A stretch of DNA of 64,000 nt from Holothuria scabra (taxonomy: Eukaryota; Echinodermata; Holothuroidea; Aspidochirotida; Holothuriidae), in assembly GCA_037179385.1 (NCBI GenBank), contig CM074187.1:50254879-50318878 (forward strand), written 5' to 3'. The position numbers were made by a program, and so were the translations under genes. The notes below the pieces were generated by a model that was given only the letters and a program-made list of their open reading frames with translations, had not been told where the DNA came from and ran no database searches. Positions 1 through 12,600 of this stretch are shown here, in pieces; positions within the stretch are counted from its first letter, which is position 1, and each line of letters begins with the position of its first letter.

Positions 1-2924
1 AAATCATAAAGGAAAAAAGCATGATATATTTTTTAACAGGTTTTTGTGTTATATGAGAGCATTTTGACCTAATCCATCAAGTCATGTAGTATTACCTTAC
101 TCAACAAAGGGTGTCTGACATTTTGATTGATGTGAACATGAAATTTCTATCCATCTTAATTTTTATTTGGTCATTTTTAAATTAACCCATTCTTGAGATT
201 TTGTCCCTTTGTTGGATCTGATGGAGGGGGAGGTGTTAAACATTTTAAAGATTTTAGCTTAGCCCTGTATTTAACATTGATTTATGTCTAAAATCCGAAG
301 ATAATCTATATAGTTGAAAGCTTTGGCATGAAAAAGCTTGTTTTGATACATGCCCTTGTCCTCTTCTGAAGCAGTATCCAAATGAAAGAAAAATTGATTG
401 GTAACAGAGAACAAAAAAAATTAGATAGCAAAGGTTGCATTTGCAGTAGGCAGTGAACATTGCATAAGCTTCAAGACAGGTTTTTATGCAGCTGTGGTGT
501 AGTTGATAGGAAATATATATTGCAGATATCTATAACCTGCAAGGCAACTTGCAACATGCTTGGGTTATGGATGTAAGAGTTGGTACTTGGAAGAAGCAAG
601 TTTTTAATTTAACAGGGAATTGCAGTTTGGTTTTGATTTAGTAGTTTGGGTAACACAGAATGAATTTACTCTTTTGTAGTTGTAATCAGGAGGTATATAT
701 TAATGCAACAGCATGGGCAGAAATCTGTTAACATTTGTTTAATTTGGAAGAGGATATTTTTCAAATGTGATGTGTGAACCCACTAAGGCTTTAAAATGTG
801 ATTGTCTAGTTGGAACAATGTTTTTGCTGGAAATGGAAAACAAGAAATCATGTGAAGCAAGTTACCGTGTAAATGTATGTTTGCCTCAACCCAAGTTTAC
901 AAAAATGAGCTGTGGACTTTTGGGGTTTAAAATATTGAAACTCTTTCATTTCTTATAAAGTACTGAATTCTAGACCAGCAGGCTCCTGGCACCCATCATC
1001 CCTGTCAAATTATATTTTATGCTTGTGGTTTTTCCATATTCAGTATTCAGTGCCCTTTTATAAACAATAGATCTTGCATTGGTTGCATTGTATACTTTAC
1101 TCCCATCTGTTTGTAAGCAAATAACTTCATCCCATTATATTGTTATATTCACTTTGAATATTTACACTTTCTTTTTTGTAACCGCAACATGTGAAATGCA
1201 TTCAGTTTCTTCGTGGAACTGAGTGAGTCTCTCTCTCTTAATATTCAGTTTCAATTCATGAATATTCATGAATCATTCATCATTTTCTGGGTTGATTGAG
1301 TTGGTTGATAAAGCTTGACAAATTGCATAATAGCATGAATCATATAATCTGAGTATATCCACACTTGAGGATGTGCCTGCTGCTTATGTTTGAATAATGT
1401 TCACACAAAGTTGATATGCTATTGCAATAATGCTAAGAGGTACTAACCAGGCAAGAATGTGCTTGGAAAGAATCTATGAGCACTTCTATTAAAGCTTCTA
1501 AATAATTTATATCCATCTTGAAATTGATTTCAAGCCATGGATTTCGTGACAGTTGATATTAACACCTCTGGCTATGCTTGAAACATTTTAGATACTGTGG
1601 AAGTTGAATTAAATAAAAAATATTATGACAAAATTAATTCTGTGCAACACCGTCATAGAATACTCCACCAAAATCTTTGTAATGTCCATAGTAAAGAAAA
1701 GGGACTAAAACTCTTGGACAAAAACATGAACAACAAATTAAAACAAAAGGAAAAAAAAAATCATGAAACATTTATTTGTTGTTGTCAAGAAGTTGTCAGA
1801 TTTGAATTCTAACATGAAGAATGCAGAGGTAGTTGTTTTGGTAAATAAACATCTCTCTTTACAAGGTAAGTGTACGTACTTAGTGTAGGTTTACATGTTA
1901 TTGCATTAAAGTTGTCTAGAATGGAAAGGAAAACATGTTGGGATGAAAGTGGACTTTGCAATGAATATGTCTAATTTTATTTCTATCACCTAAAACTATA
2001 GGTTGTGTAATATAAAGATATGGCCATTTGCTGTATGGGTTGAAGAAAACAATACAAAGGAAAACTGCTTATAAATTGAAGTTGGTAATCGGGATGTGTA
2101 TTCTTCCAAAAGGTGCTACTAACACTGTATCTCTTTGCAAAAAGGTGAAGCAACTTTGAGTGAGATACTCTTCTTTTTTATATTAAAAAAAAAAGAAAAA
2201 ATTCAGTAATTTATTTCAGGATTTTAGGTGTAAGGGGTAGGTTTATGTGTGACTTGATTCATGGATGCTTTTTGGTGAAATGGAATTCATTAACAAATGT
2301 CAAATGTAAAAAATGCTTTCATAGCTTCAAAATTTTGGTTGTAGAGTTGTATAGTGAAGTAAGTTATTGTACTGACCATGGTATACCTGCATGTGTGTGA
2401 TTAATACATGCACAGCCACCACCATCTTCAAGATCTCATTAGGGGAGAGTCATTTATCTAACCCGCCAGTATTGGCAGTTGGGCGCAAGAAATTCATAAG
2501 TGACTTGGCAATAACCACCATTTAGATAAATGACCCTGCCCTTAAAAAAAATGTAAGAAAACAGTCCAATGTACAAATTATGAAACTTGCATAAAAATCT
2601 TCCTTTCAAGACAAAATAAAATATTTTTCAGAGTAATACATTTGAATATTTGGAGAATTAACCTGTTACACATCTGATTCTGGAAAGTGTTGAAAAGGAT
2701 TTTAACACCATATTTAAGATCCACAAAATGATGCTTATGTTGCGCAAGCAAAGAAAACACAGAAAAAATTTCTGTACTTTTCCATTTTATCCAAAATGTA
2801 CAGTATAAGTACGTTTTAAAAAAATTGTTGTGTGTGGTCTGTTACAGGTGCATTAGTGTCCTCATTCATCATTCCTATGTCTTTAGGTTCCGAGTCTGTG
2901 CGGACAAGATTGTGAAAAGGCTTA
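1..2924. other. No supported gene; AT-rich DNA, probably intronic
   Basis: I find no convincing exon, RNA gene or well-bounded repeat here. The stretch is AT-rich, with short homopolymer runs (for example around 2180-2200). It lies immediately 5' of a terminal exon on the plus strand, so it is most simply the last intron of that gene. The lysine-rich frame at 1597-1812 has no splice context and looks like chance. Confidence 0.5.
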
Positions 2925-2928
2925 TTAC

Positions 2929-3486
2929 AGTGTACCTCAAGTCAAAAATTCAAAAATATATATGAAACAGCAGGAAAAATGAATTCTAACAGTCCAACTC
3001 CCATCTTCATAGGACATTCTTGAGCAGAGATATAAAATATCGAAGTTTATTTGCTCAGATTAAAATGTTACATTGGGTAATAATTTGTGCTGTCATTGTT
3101 GTACTACTCTAATTACAATCTTTGTATTTCTTTGTTTTTCTGAAAGTTACTGCACCTTGCACCAAGGTGTGATAGTACTCTTACTCTTAGAGGGTGATGT
3201 AATTAATTAAGCCCTCTCTGTGCAAAATGCTATGCAAGCAAACAGGAAGTGTTGAAGGTCATAAAAGCATTTTGAATTTAAAGGGAAACAAAGCAGGCAA
3301 TGTAAGTTGTACAACAAGAAAGGCACAAATTATTATGCAATGGACTAATTTGTTTTAAGTGGAAAAATTTCAATATTTTATATCATTGGCTCAAGAAAGC
3401 CATATGAATTTGGGAGTTGTATTGTTAGAATTCATCTTTCATGCTGCTTAATATATATTTTAAACTTTTTTGACTTGTGGTACACT
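2929..3486 (+). mobile_element. Palindromic MITE, copy 1 (Kolobok-like)
   Basis: The two ends are long imperfect inverted repeats. The left arm starts AGTGTACCTCAAGTC, and the right arm (about 3405-3486) reads as its reverse complement, including the AACAGTCCAACTCCCATCTT-like stretch. The element is flanked by TTAC on the left and TTAA on the right, which fits a decayed TTAA target duplication. A core at 3136-3220 is shared with the copy at 60.4-61.0 kb and with a fragment at 60062-60143. There is no coding capacity, so it is non-autonomous. TTAA targets with purine-starting termini are typical of Kolobok; piggyBac is the alternative. Confidence 0.7.
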
Positions 3487-3618
3487 TTAAAGCCATTCAT
3501 CCATTTCATCAACCTTGATGTCACAATACTGAATTTACTCATGTTGAGTGTACTCCTATTGGATGATGTCAAGTTCATAATTCCCAACAATAACTTAAAT
3601 ATGATTTTATTTCAAAAG

Positions 3619-3974
3619 GTTGGCTAGAGAATAAAGAAAAACCAATTGCATCTATATCATCGGGATACCCGTCTCCGCCCTACAACTCCCAGTCAAGACA
3701 CAGGAGGCGTAACCCCTACCCAGAAGCTGACCAGTCCTTTATGCCACCAGGGGACGACCTCAGTGATATAGGAACTGAAGGATGGGAGTCAGGTCGAAGT
3801 TCCCCAAGGATGAGTTTCTCTGGCAGTTTAGGGTTCTTTGAAGATGATTTCTTGGCATACGCAGAGAGCCATCAGCCATGCTCCATTGAAGAATATTTGA
3901 TGCAACAGAGGGAGCTGTTCGAGAAGTTGCAGCGGGAGACCGAGGAGGAGTATGGACTAGAAGATATATTCTGA
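3619..3974 (+). CDS. Terminal coding exon of an unrecognised gene
   Basis: An open frame runs from a good 3' splice site (polypyrimidine-poor, ending CAAAAG at 3618) to a TGA at 3972-3974, about 118 codons. I do not recognise the family. The protein end starts with a serine-, arginine- and proline-rich stretch (SISSGYPSPPYNSQSRHRRR), followed by MPPGDDLSDIG and a serine/glycine segment. It closes with an acidic, probably helical tail (SIEEYLMQQRELFEKLQRET, then EEEYGLEDIF at the C-terminus). Codon choice is more balanced than in the AT-rich flanks, which supports real coding. There is no membrane segment or zinc motif. It is probably the intrinsically disordered C-terminus of a larger protein whose other exons lie left of the window or were not found. 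The internal ATG at 3741 is not needed as a start. Confidence 0.7.
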
Positions 3975-6900
3975 GGTTGGGGGCAGCTGAAGGTTCGCCC
4001 CATTTAGTGATTCATTAGGTGTGCTTCAAGATAAACATTTAAATGTCAACCACAAATGTTATATAAAAGTAATATTTGTGATGAATCATCCCTGTATATT
4101 CAGTATAAAAATGTTTTGGGTAAGCTTTCATTTAGTAACCTGGAAGTCGCCAATATACACAACATTGTGTGGTTATCAATTGACCAATTCTTTAATGCAT
4201 ACATTTCAAAGAATACCAAAACTTTCAGCATACATAACTGATTTTATACTAGGTGTTGCTTAAAGAATGTCGGTTTACCATAAGTGAAACCTGTGAACCT
4301 AGAGATTGTATTTGAGATTTACTTCCATCTGTTTCTTAATACACTTCTTTCAACACAATTAACACTCCAGCTGCATGATGGGAATCAAAAATTAAGTTAG
4401 AAATTGATCAATATTAAAAAATGTTGGACTTTGATGAACTTCAAATACACAGTTTGTTGCAATTTTAATTGTGTATATGTGTATACGGGACCAGAACATA
4501 TAAGAAGCCAAGCAATCAGAGACTGGGGATTCAGTGGAACCCTTTCTTCTCTCTGGTCATCAGTTAGAAGCTTTAGAAGCATTAATTTTGTTACAAGGGT
4601 GTGGGAATTGTCCTTCAGGGGATGTAACAAGATCTTATCAATTTAATTTCTGTGATCTAAGGAGTATCGATAGGTAAAATGTTTCTTTTTATGCTGTACA
4701 CCACCCTGTGGTTATTTTCAACCTTTCAGATTTTAAAATCTTTTCAGGATTATTCTGGTCATGTGACTGGAAGCAGCTCCGTAGCCTTTCTTCCATAAAC
4801 GCTGGAAGGTGTTAAAAAACTTTAAGAAACATCCAAATTGTTTTGAATTTGTCATAATGCTCATATTTTGACTTTCATTTTACCTTTTAACATCATTAAA
4901 TTTGCTTTGTTTTAGTTGGGCTATAGGTGGCAGCTGAAATTGAACATTAATATTATTTAGTGATTAAAAATTTTAACAGTGATCTTAAAAATCATGAATG
5001 CAATAGAGTTTTATAACCTCTAACCCCAGAGTACACATTGTAGATCCAATTGTAAAATGTACATTCAGTACACCACGACACAACCTCACAAGATGGTTTC
5101 GGTAGAAAAATTGTACCTTATTATATTCTGATACAATTCACAAACCATTATCAATTCTTAGAATTCTTCACAATTAATTCTTTCATTTTAATGTATTTGA
5201 CATGTGTGTATAAATACTTTGCTGCTCTGTAGATTTTGGTTGATTTGAATGCAATTCCTCAAAAAAAAAAAAAATCGTAATTGTTTCCATATTGCAGAAG
5301 TAATTCATTATAGCAACTCATCTGTTGTTTAATTTCTTGGTGTAGTCAGGGTACCACCCATAGCAAGTGCTTTTTGTATTTTTTTTATCACTTGTTTTGC
5401 CAGATGTATCATAGGTCAGTTACCTATACATTAATGCCAATTCATCAAATTTTAACAAAATTTAACTGCTTGTTTTGAAACAGTAAGAATAATAGGTTTT
5501 AATGTTATCTTCCTTTTGCATATTCATGTTGTATTATTTGTTGCTTTCAAAGGTAAAATTAGGAAAATGTCATTCATTAAAATTTGTTTCAACTGCCTTC
5601 AAAAATATGCCTTATTAACATATTACTTGATAATTTCCAAATGAAATGGTTGTATACATTTATTTCATAACATAAGTTATTTAAAGCTGCTGAAATCAGT
5701 TTTTGGCAATTTTTTTTTTTTCAAAATATGTGTAAATGTTAATGCAAAGATAGGGTCAATTTAACTTGACTGACAGTTATATTATGTAAATGTGCCCTGT
5801 ATTTTATCTTACACTACTCTGCTTAAAATTTTAGAAAAATTTATGTTGGTTATGGATTTGCTACATATTTTTGTATATATATATATTCATTTTGTAACAA
5901 AGGAGAAAAATAGTGAAATTATATTATAGGAGTTTCAAAGGTGTTGGGGAAGGGAGTGGGGGTTGGTTGGGTATAAAAAGAGAGATGAAGGGAAGGGCAA
6001 GGTGGCTTGGAATGCTAAAGGTATTAGAAAAAGGGCTGCTTTGAATTGAAGGCTTTAAAATTTTATAATTTTTCAAAGGATATATTTTCTTGTATTCTGC
6101 AAATGTGTCTTCAAAAGCTGGGAAATCGTAACTAGTATCTGAATGGGAGGGATACATGAAAAGCCAGGTTTACATTTCAATATTTCTTATAAGCTATTTA
6201 AAGTTAAATACTGAGCAATGCTTGAGGTATGTCAATGATTGAGGGCAGCAGAGCAAGGAATTGTGATAGGGTAGTTTGACACATAAACATTTCTAACTGA
6301 CCTATGTACTGTGCAGTGCTACAGTACCTAGTGGGATGAGTTGCTCCTCTGCCTTTTGGCTAAGATCATGTGTAGTATCTGTTCTTTTCATACAGTCAAG
6401 AATGGAGCCATGCATGACAGACCAATAATGTAAATGGTCTGAAGGCAGTGAGGTTGGTCACGTATTGCCCTTTAGTGGACTTAATAGCTTCTTCGGGAAG
6501 CAGTGAAAGTTTTAGTTTTACCAAATGGCCCTTTGCCAGAGGGTCAGGAGGACTTTTAGAAAAGTAGGATGAGTTGGCAGGAATAGATGACAGCATCCAA
6601 TTGCAGGGATTCACAGCTTAGTTCTTATTTTGTAAGTGCAATAGTTACTCTTGATCAAGGAGTCATCCAGTGACTCCTTCTCTTCATCATGAAGGTACAA
6701 AACAGTAACATACAGCTGAAGACTTAAGATGAGGAGAGAGGGTAGATGACCTTTGACAGAACCCTTAATCCTTACACCCCTGTGCTATCAACTTCTGTGA
6801 CTTAAATAATTGCAGTCTAGTGAGTACAACTTATGCAAATGAAAGATGAAAAAGAATTGCTTAGATTTTTCTAAACCAGGAAATTGGTTTTGGCAAAAAA

Positions 6901-7330
6901 ATGAAAACAAGCACAAGCATGCCCCACTGCCCCCCCCCCCCCCCCAGTCATGTTTTTGTATGCTGATGAAAATTTTGGAAAGAGATAGATTGTCCTTCAA
7001 GAGTTTAACTTTGAAACACTCACTCATTCCCAGTATATTAATTAACCATCTCATTTCAAATTTTCTGGGATTTTGTTTATTTTCAGATCCACTACTTACA
7101 TAAAACTTGGTTGATGTTTTTAAAACAGCTCATTGGTGAATGGTATTCTTATTTCATATTCCACTATTGCTTTAGATTTTATATTTGTGCAAAATTAAGT
7201 CAACTAAGCAAGTACCTGCCATTCCTATCTAGCTGCATACAAAAATGGTACTTTTCTAATGGGAATACATTCTCTTACACTTTTCAGAAACCACAGATAA
7301 ACTAAACTAAAATAAAATATTGCTTACATA
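3975..7330 (+). other. Probable long 3' UTR of the unrecognised gene
   Basis: After the stop there is about 3.3 kb of AT-rich, gene-free DNA without clear interspersed repeats. It ends at an AATAAA hexamer (7311-7316) followed by a GT-rich tract (7340-7378). That pairing is what a polyadenylation site looks like. It contains a 16-base C run at 6930-6945. Transcript extent is inferred. Confidence 0.4.
7311..7316 (+). terminator. Candidate polyadenylation signal AATAAA
   Basis: A canonical AATAAA is followed within 25-60 bases by a TGTCTGTCTTGTCATTTGTT-type GT-rich element. This is the most plausible plus-strand cleavage region after the exon ending at 3974. Confidence 0.45.
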
Positions 7331-9614
7331 TAACATGGCTCTTTAATGTCTGTCTTGTCATTTGTTTGTGTATTGTGAAATTACTTAGAGGGGGCAACCA
7401 GAGTTTTGTGGGGGTAATGTGGTAAATTGAGTTATGAAACTGACGAAAATGATTTGTCATCTTGGTATGTCACCCTGAAGAAGTGGTTGTCTTGTGTTGC
7501 ATATAAATTTTTACCCTCAAAATTTAAAGACCTATTCATTCAATAGTACCATGTAAACAAACTTTATTATTATTTTCATTTCTTTGTACTTTAAAGGACT
7601 TCTTTAATATTTCTTTATTCTGCTAAACTTTTGGTTTAGAAAGAAAAATACAGGTGCTGGAACAAAGGTTTATTTGCTCTTTGTTAAACTTTAATCATCC
7701 CTTTAAGTATGTATTAACACTTTTCAGTACTGAAGTGGATCCCTTCTTTCTAGTGGTGGCAGCCCTTCAGTTCAATAGGCAAGATCAAATCTAATGGGTC
7801 ATAGTTTTTAGGGTGTGAAAATGAAAACATCTAATTAGGCATTCTTAAAATTTGTTTTTTGGTTTAAATATAGAATTGACTCCAGTCATCTTGATAAATC
7901 CAACTTGGTCACATCATGTGAAGTAGCAGGATTAAAGATTTTCTTAGGAGAGTATGAGCAAGCTCAGTGATTCATTTGGTGAAATTGTGGGTTACAAAGT
8001 GGGGTACACAAACAGAGCTCAGCACATAGTGTATGATGATCCTTTGTTTCTGTGCTGTAATTGCATACAACACTAAGCAAAATTTAAATGTCTAGCCAAC
8101 CAAAATGAAAATGGGGATGGGTGTCAGCCCTGATTACAGCAGATGATATAAAATTCCATTTTTAAACCAAAATGCAATTAAGACACAATCTGCTGCTCAG
8201 AACCACACTTGAGACCCCTCCTTATGTTATAGATAAATTAAAGGTAAAGAGCAGTCCCCCCAAACTTATTTTCAAGAAAAAGCTAAATAATACAATTTTC
8301 ATCTTTTTCACTTCAAAGTATCTTTCATTACATTTTATGACTTTACTATTGCATACTCAAGGTAAACCAAGCAGTTATTTCCAGTAAATTTCAAATTTGA
8401 AGAGAAAAAACATTGTCATATGACTCCCAACAGCCAATCATGAAACTGGACAGACTACTACACTACTTCAATTTGGGATGACTGCTCTTGCCCTTTAAGA
8501 ATGACTGATTTCACTGAATTTTCAAGAAAACTTGAATTTTGGAGCAGGTGTTGTGTTGGATTGGTTTGTTTATCCTGACGGTTTGAACCATGTGTGCACA
8601 TGCATAGCCCCCTGAACGAATGGATCTAGCTTATTAAAGGTAATTGGGCCATAAAACTCCATCTGACTAACTAACAAATTATAAAAGGAAATAGGCCTGA
8701 CTTGGTAACTTCATACAAAACTCCAAGATTCTGATGTACAAAAAAACCAATGATAAAGATGGTCCCAAAATGTACAAATGAAGAGACATTCCAAAAATAT
8801 TTATAAATTTATTTATAAATTATATTTGCTCTGTAGAAAGTTCACAAAAATGTTCAAGGTGCTCTAAAGCCAAAGAATGTGTCTTCTGACTTGAACATTG
8901 CACTCAAAAAAAAAAAAAAGAGATAGAAATACAATTCTGTTACAAGTCAGTTAATTGAGAACTGACTGTAGGTAACTTCCTACTTGTGCGCATACTATGT
9001 TGTCTAATGAGGGTATCGTCCATGGAGTTGCTCACATAATTGTTCAGCAGTTGTGCAGAATACTGATACTCTCTCCCCTTCTGTCTTCCAACCTCTTGGC
9101 TGTAAAACAGGGTCATTTAAAGGCATTGTTCGGAGCAGGAGTGTAAGTGATAAGGACACTTTCATACAGTTTATCCTTGGACACTACCCTAAAAAGAGTT
9201 CAAGTTCACTGTCGTTTGACCACAATGTATTTGATGTAGGGTCCTTCATCATGACCGCAGGTAGCTTTCTCACCAGCTTTTATCACAGAAACTTGAAAAT
9301 TCTAAACTGTATTCATAAATACTCGCATAAATTCAAGTTAAAGCATTCAACCTGGATCATTCACATATATGCTCTTAAACAATTTCAGCCAAGCATTTAT
9401 CCTTGTCTCCAGACAGTTTCTTTTATATGTGACAACCTTTCATCAAACCACAAATCACCAACCCTCTTCAACATTCCACAATGCATTAACTAAGAGTTAA
9501 AAGGTGCATTCAACTTCATGTCCATGAGTAAACCACCCATCTACAAAATATCATCCAATCTTAGCCCTCTTTTTCTCAAAATGAAATCATTTCCCAGTTC
9601 TAGCCTTCTTACTC
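7331..9614. other. Convergent spacer, including the likely IQCB1 3' UTR
   Basis: This is the tail-to-tail gap between the unrecognised plus-strand gene and IQCB1. On the minus strand an AATAAA lies at 8808-8813, about 800 bases beyond the IQCB1 stop, and is a plausible end of its 3' UTR. A short repeat-tail motif (GGGCCATAAAACTCCATCTG followed by CTAACTAAC) sits at about 8646-8677; a similar one occurs at 14361-14391. The 146-codon frame at 9053-9493 is not supported as a gene. Confidence 0.4.
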
Positions 9615-12600
9615 TCAAAACATGACCATCTCCTCCTCTAGACCCTCCAAATCTTCATCAGCTTTATCTTCTAAATGCATCTTCTTCCACCAAGGCTGCC
9701 TCAGTAGGTTGAATTCTTCCTTGTGATTGGCCAGAGCTTTAGCAGCAACAGGTGCTGAATGGCTGGTAAAGGTATATACATCCCTGTTTGTGGCCTCTGA
9801 AAGTTTGGGGGCAGCTGACAAAATAAAAAGAAGGTACATAGTTAAATGACAGATGTTATAAAGGCAGTCAGAATTAATTATTCCAGGAGGTTTTTCTGGC
9901 ATGACTTCCTACCAGATGAAAGTACAATAATGAAACATGCAAACTTCAAGTTGATACTGGCATAACAAAAGACACACTGCAAGGGAAATGTGAATGAGCA
10001 ATATAGGATTTCTCAGGTACATTTTCTATCACTTGCAAACAATGATAGAAGTGTTTCAATTCCACCGTATTCAAGAGCCCAGTATGAAATATTCTTTTAC
10101 AACTTCCAAGTTCATTCACATTGAGACTGACTTGAAAAAAACCTGCATTGCAAGAGAATACTAGCACTGCAATGTTGTTCTTCTAATTCCTCATTTTTGC
10201 AAAGTAGTCAAAGAAACCTGATAAATGAGTTATGAAATTAAAGTGAGAAATTCTATACAGCCACAAAAGCCCCATTAACAATTTTTTTGGTTAAATACCC
10301 TACTTTGTCTTTGTTGTGATCGTTTACAATTTCAATAGTGTTCCATCTGTATGCAAAATGACAAACTTTGTGGAAGTTCGCAGCTGTTGGAGTTGTGAGA
10401 GAAGTCATGAAAAGTACAAGAGAAAAACAGGTCCCCTTGACAGGCCAGCCATCCATTTTGAGCAATGTCCCCTAGGAAAAGAAATTCATCAATGCCACAT
10501 TTTTTCTTGAACTTGGGGAAGAGAAGGGTGGGGCTACTGAAGTTTTCACATTTTCTGATTTTGAAAGTTTGCAAATTGCTAAACTTTGGTCAGCAACAAA
10601 GTTCAAGATTTTTCAGTAGAAAACTGGTAATTAAGTATAAAAATGTCATGACAACCAAAAAAGGAAAAATATTTGTAGGAAAATGACTTACTGGCTAGCA
10701 AGTCTGCATCCATCTCCAATGAGGCTAACAGAGCTTCTCGTCTCTGAAAACTTTTCTTCATCACCAGTCTTCGAGAGAGGTAGTGCATCCAGGCATCCTG
10801 AGCTCGTAGGTGAAGCTCCTCCTGGTCTTGACGCTCTACGCACTTAGACTGATAAGCAGTGGAAAAAGTATTTCAAGAAGTGACAACACTCAAGTTAAAA
10901 CTTTGGGAGGGGCATATGAATCCTCTTACTATTTTAAATGTATTTTAAATGAGGTTAAAGAATGAGATTAACCTGCACTTAAAGGGAAAGGAGGTCCCCA
11001 CATTTTAATCAGAATACCCCAATCTGAATTTGAAAGTGGACCCTTCAAATGAGGTGACAATATTTTTGTTACTCATTTGTTGATTCCTTGCCGAAGGCAG
11101 GCAAGGAATCTATGCGATGGTGATGTTGTGTGTGTGTGTGTATGTGTGTGTGTGATGCCCGCTTGTAAACACGATATCTCAAGATGGGTAACTCTGAGAG
11201 ATTTCAAACTTGGCATGTAGATTGCCCACATTGAGTAAAAGGTCCCTATTGTTTTTGGTGGAGGTCAAAGGTCATTTGGGGTCACCAGGGGTCAAATGGT
11301 AAATACCTTGGAAATTGCTTGTAAACACGATATCTCCAGAAGGAAAAATGTGAGTGATCTCATACTTACCATGCGGATTGCCCACATTGAGTAGAGGATC
11401 CCTATCGTTTTTGGTGGAGGTCAAAGGTCATTTGGGGTCACCAGAGGTGAAAAGGTCAAAACCTTGTAAACACTGTATCTCAAGAAGGGTAACTGTGAGG
11501 GCTCTTATACTTAGCATGTGGATTGTCCATGTTAAGTAGATGATCCCCATTGTTTTTGGTGGAGGTCAAAAGTCATCTGGGGTCACCAGAGGTCAAAACA
11601 TCAAAACTTTGTAAATAGTATATCTCAAGAAGGGTAACTGTGAGGGATCTCATACTTAGCATGTGGATTGTCCATATTGAGTAGATGATCCCTATTGTTT
11701 TTACTGGAGGTCAAAGGTCATTTAGGGTCATCAGAGGTTAAGCCTTACACATACTACTGTATATCTCAAAATGGGTAACTGCTAAGGTTAATATTCATTA
11801 GTGCATAGGGTTAAGAGTTTTGAATGGCATGGGTAATGTAAGATGCATAGGTAAGCTTTTAGAATCCACTTCATTATGTAAATGATCAAGTTGGGTAATT
11901 TCAAAATATGTACTGAAGCAATCTCACTGTATTAAGAATGTTTAAAGTGCATAAAAGTGCATTTGGTACAGTATTTATGTTGGTTTTGGTTTGAAGTTTT
12001 GCCCTTTAACATTTAGTGCCAGTATTAATATGCATAAGAGTTAGTGGGTAGAACAAAATCTGAAAAAGTTAAAAAGGAAAAAACTGTTCATCAGGCTGAC
12101 ATGTTCTAGTTAATTTATCTTTGTCGTAGATATGCTGATTTTGCCGTAAGTATCTCAGCCTATAGATTTTCATGAAATACATTTCCTACTCTTATGTGGA
12201 AGTTTCTAGCAGTGTCTGGAACATGTGAGTTAAACAAAGGCTGTATAGGGGTTATTTGGGGACATAGTCTGAACATATTGGAAAAAACTTCCATGCCCAC
12301 AAAGCAGAGGAATTGTTCAGTGGGGAACTTCATAAGTGTTAACTTTGAACAGATCAAGTGCTCTGTATGATGCCCAAAATTTCTTTTAGAGCATACAAAC
12401 ATTGTTTCTTCCATAACCCTAAAGAAAAAATGAAGATAACATTACATTTAGTATCAAAGATTGTTAAAAGTTACAGACAAACCTTGTGCCACTGTCTTCA
12501 TAAGGACATGTAAGTGGGAACTAGATAATTAAATACACCATGGGTAATTAGTTTTTTAAAAAGAACTAAATAACTGATCATTTGGATCAAATACCCTTGA

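Noticed and set aside
1597..1865. A lysine-rich frame and a GTAAGTG donor-like site that could be an upstream exon
   Set aside because: Stops occur in the frames leading to the donor and there is no acceptor in phase; composition is plain AT-rich.
9053..9493. A 146-codon frame on the plus strand
   Set aside because: No family resemblance or conserved pattern, and it overlaps the probable IQCB1 3' UTR on the other strand.
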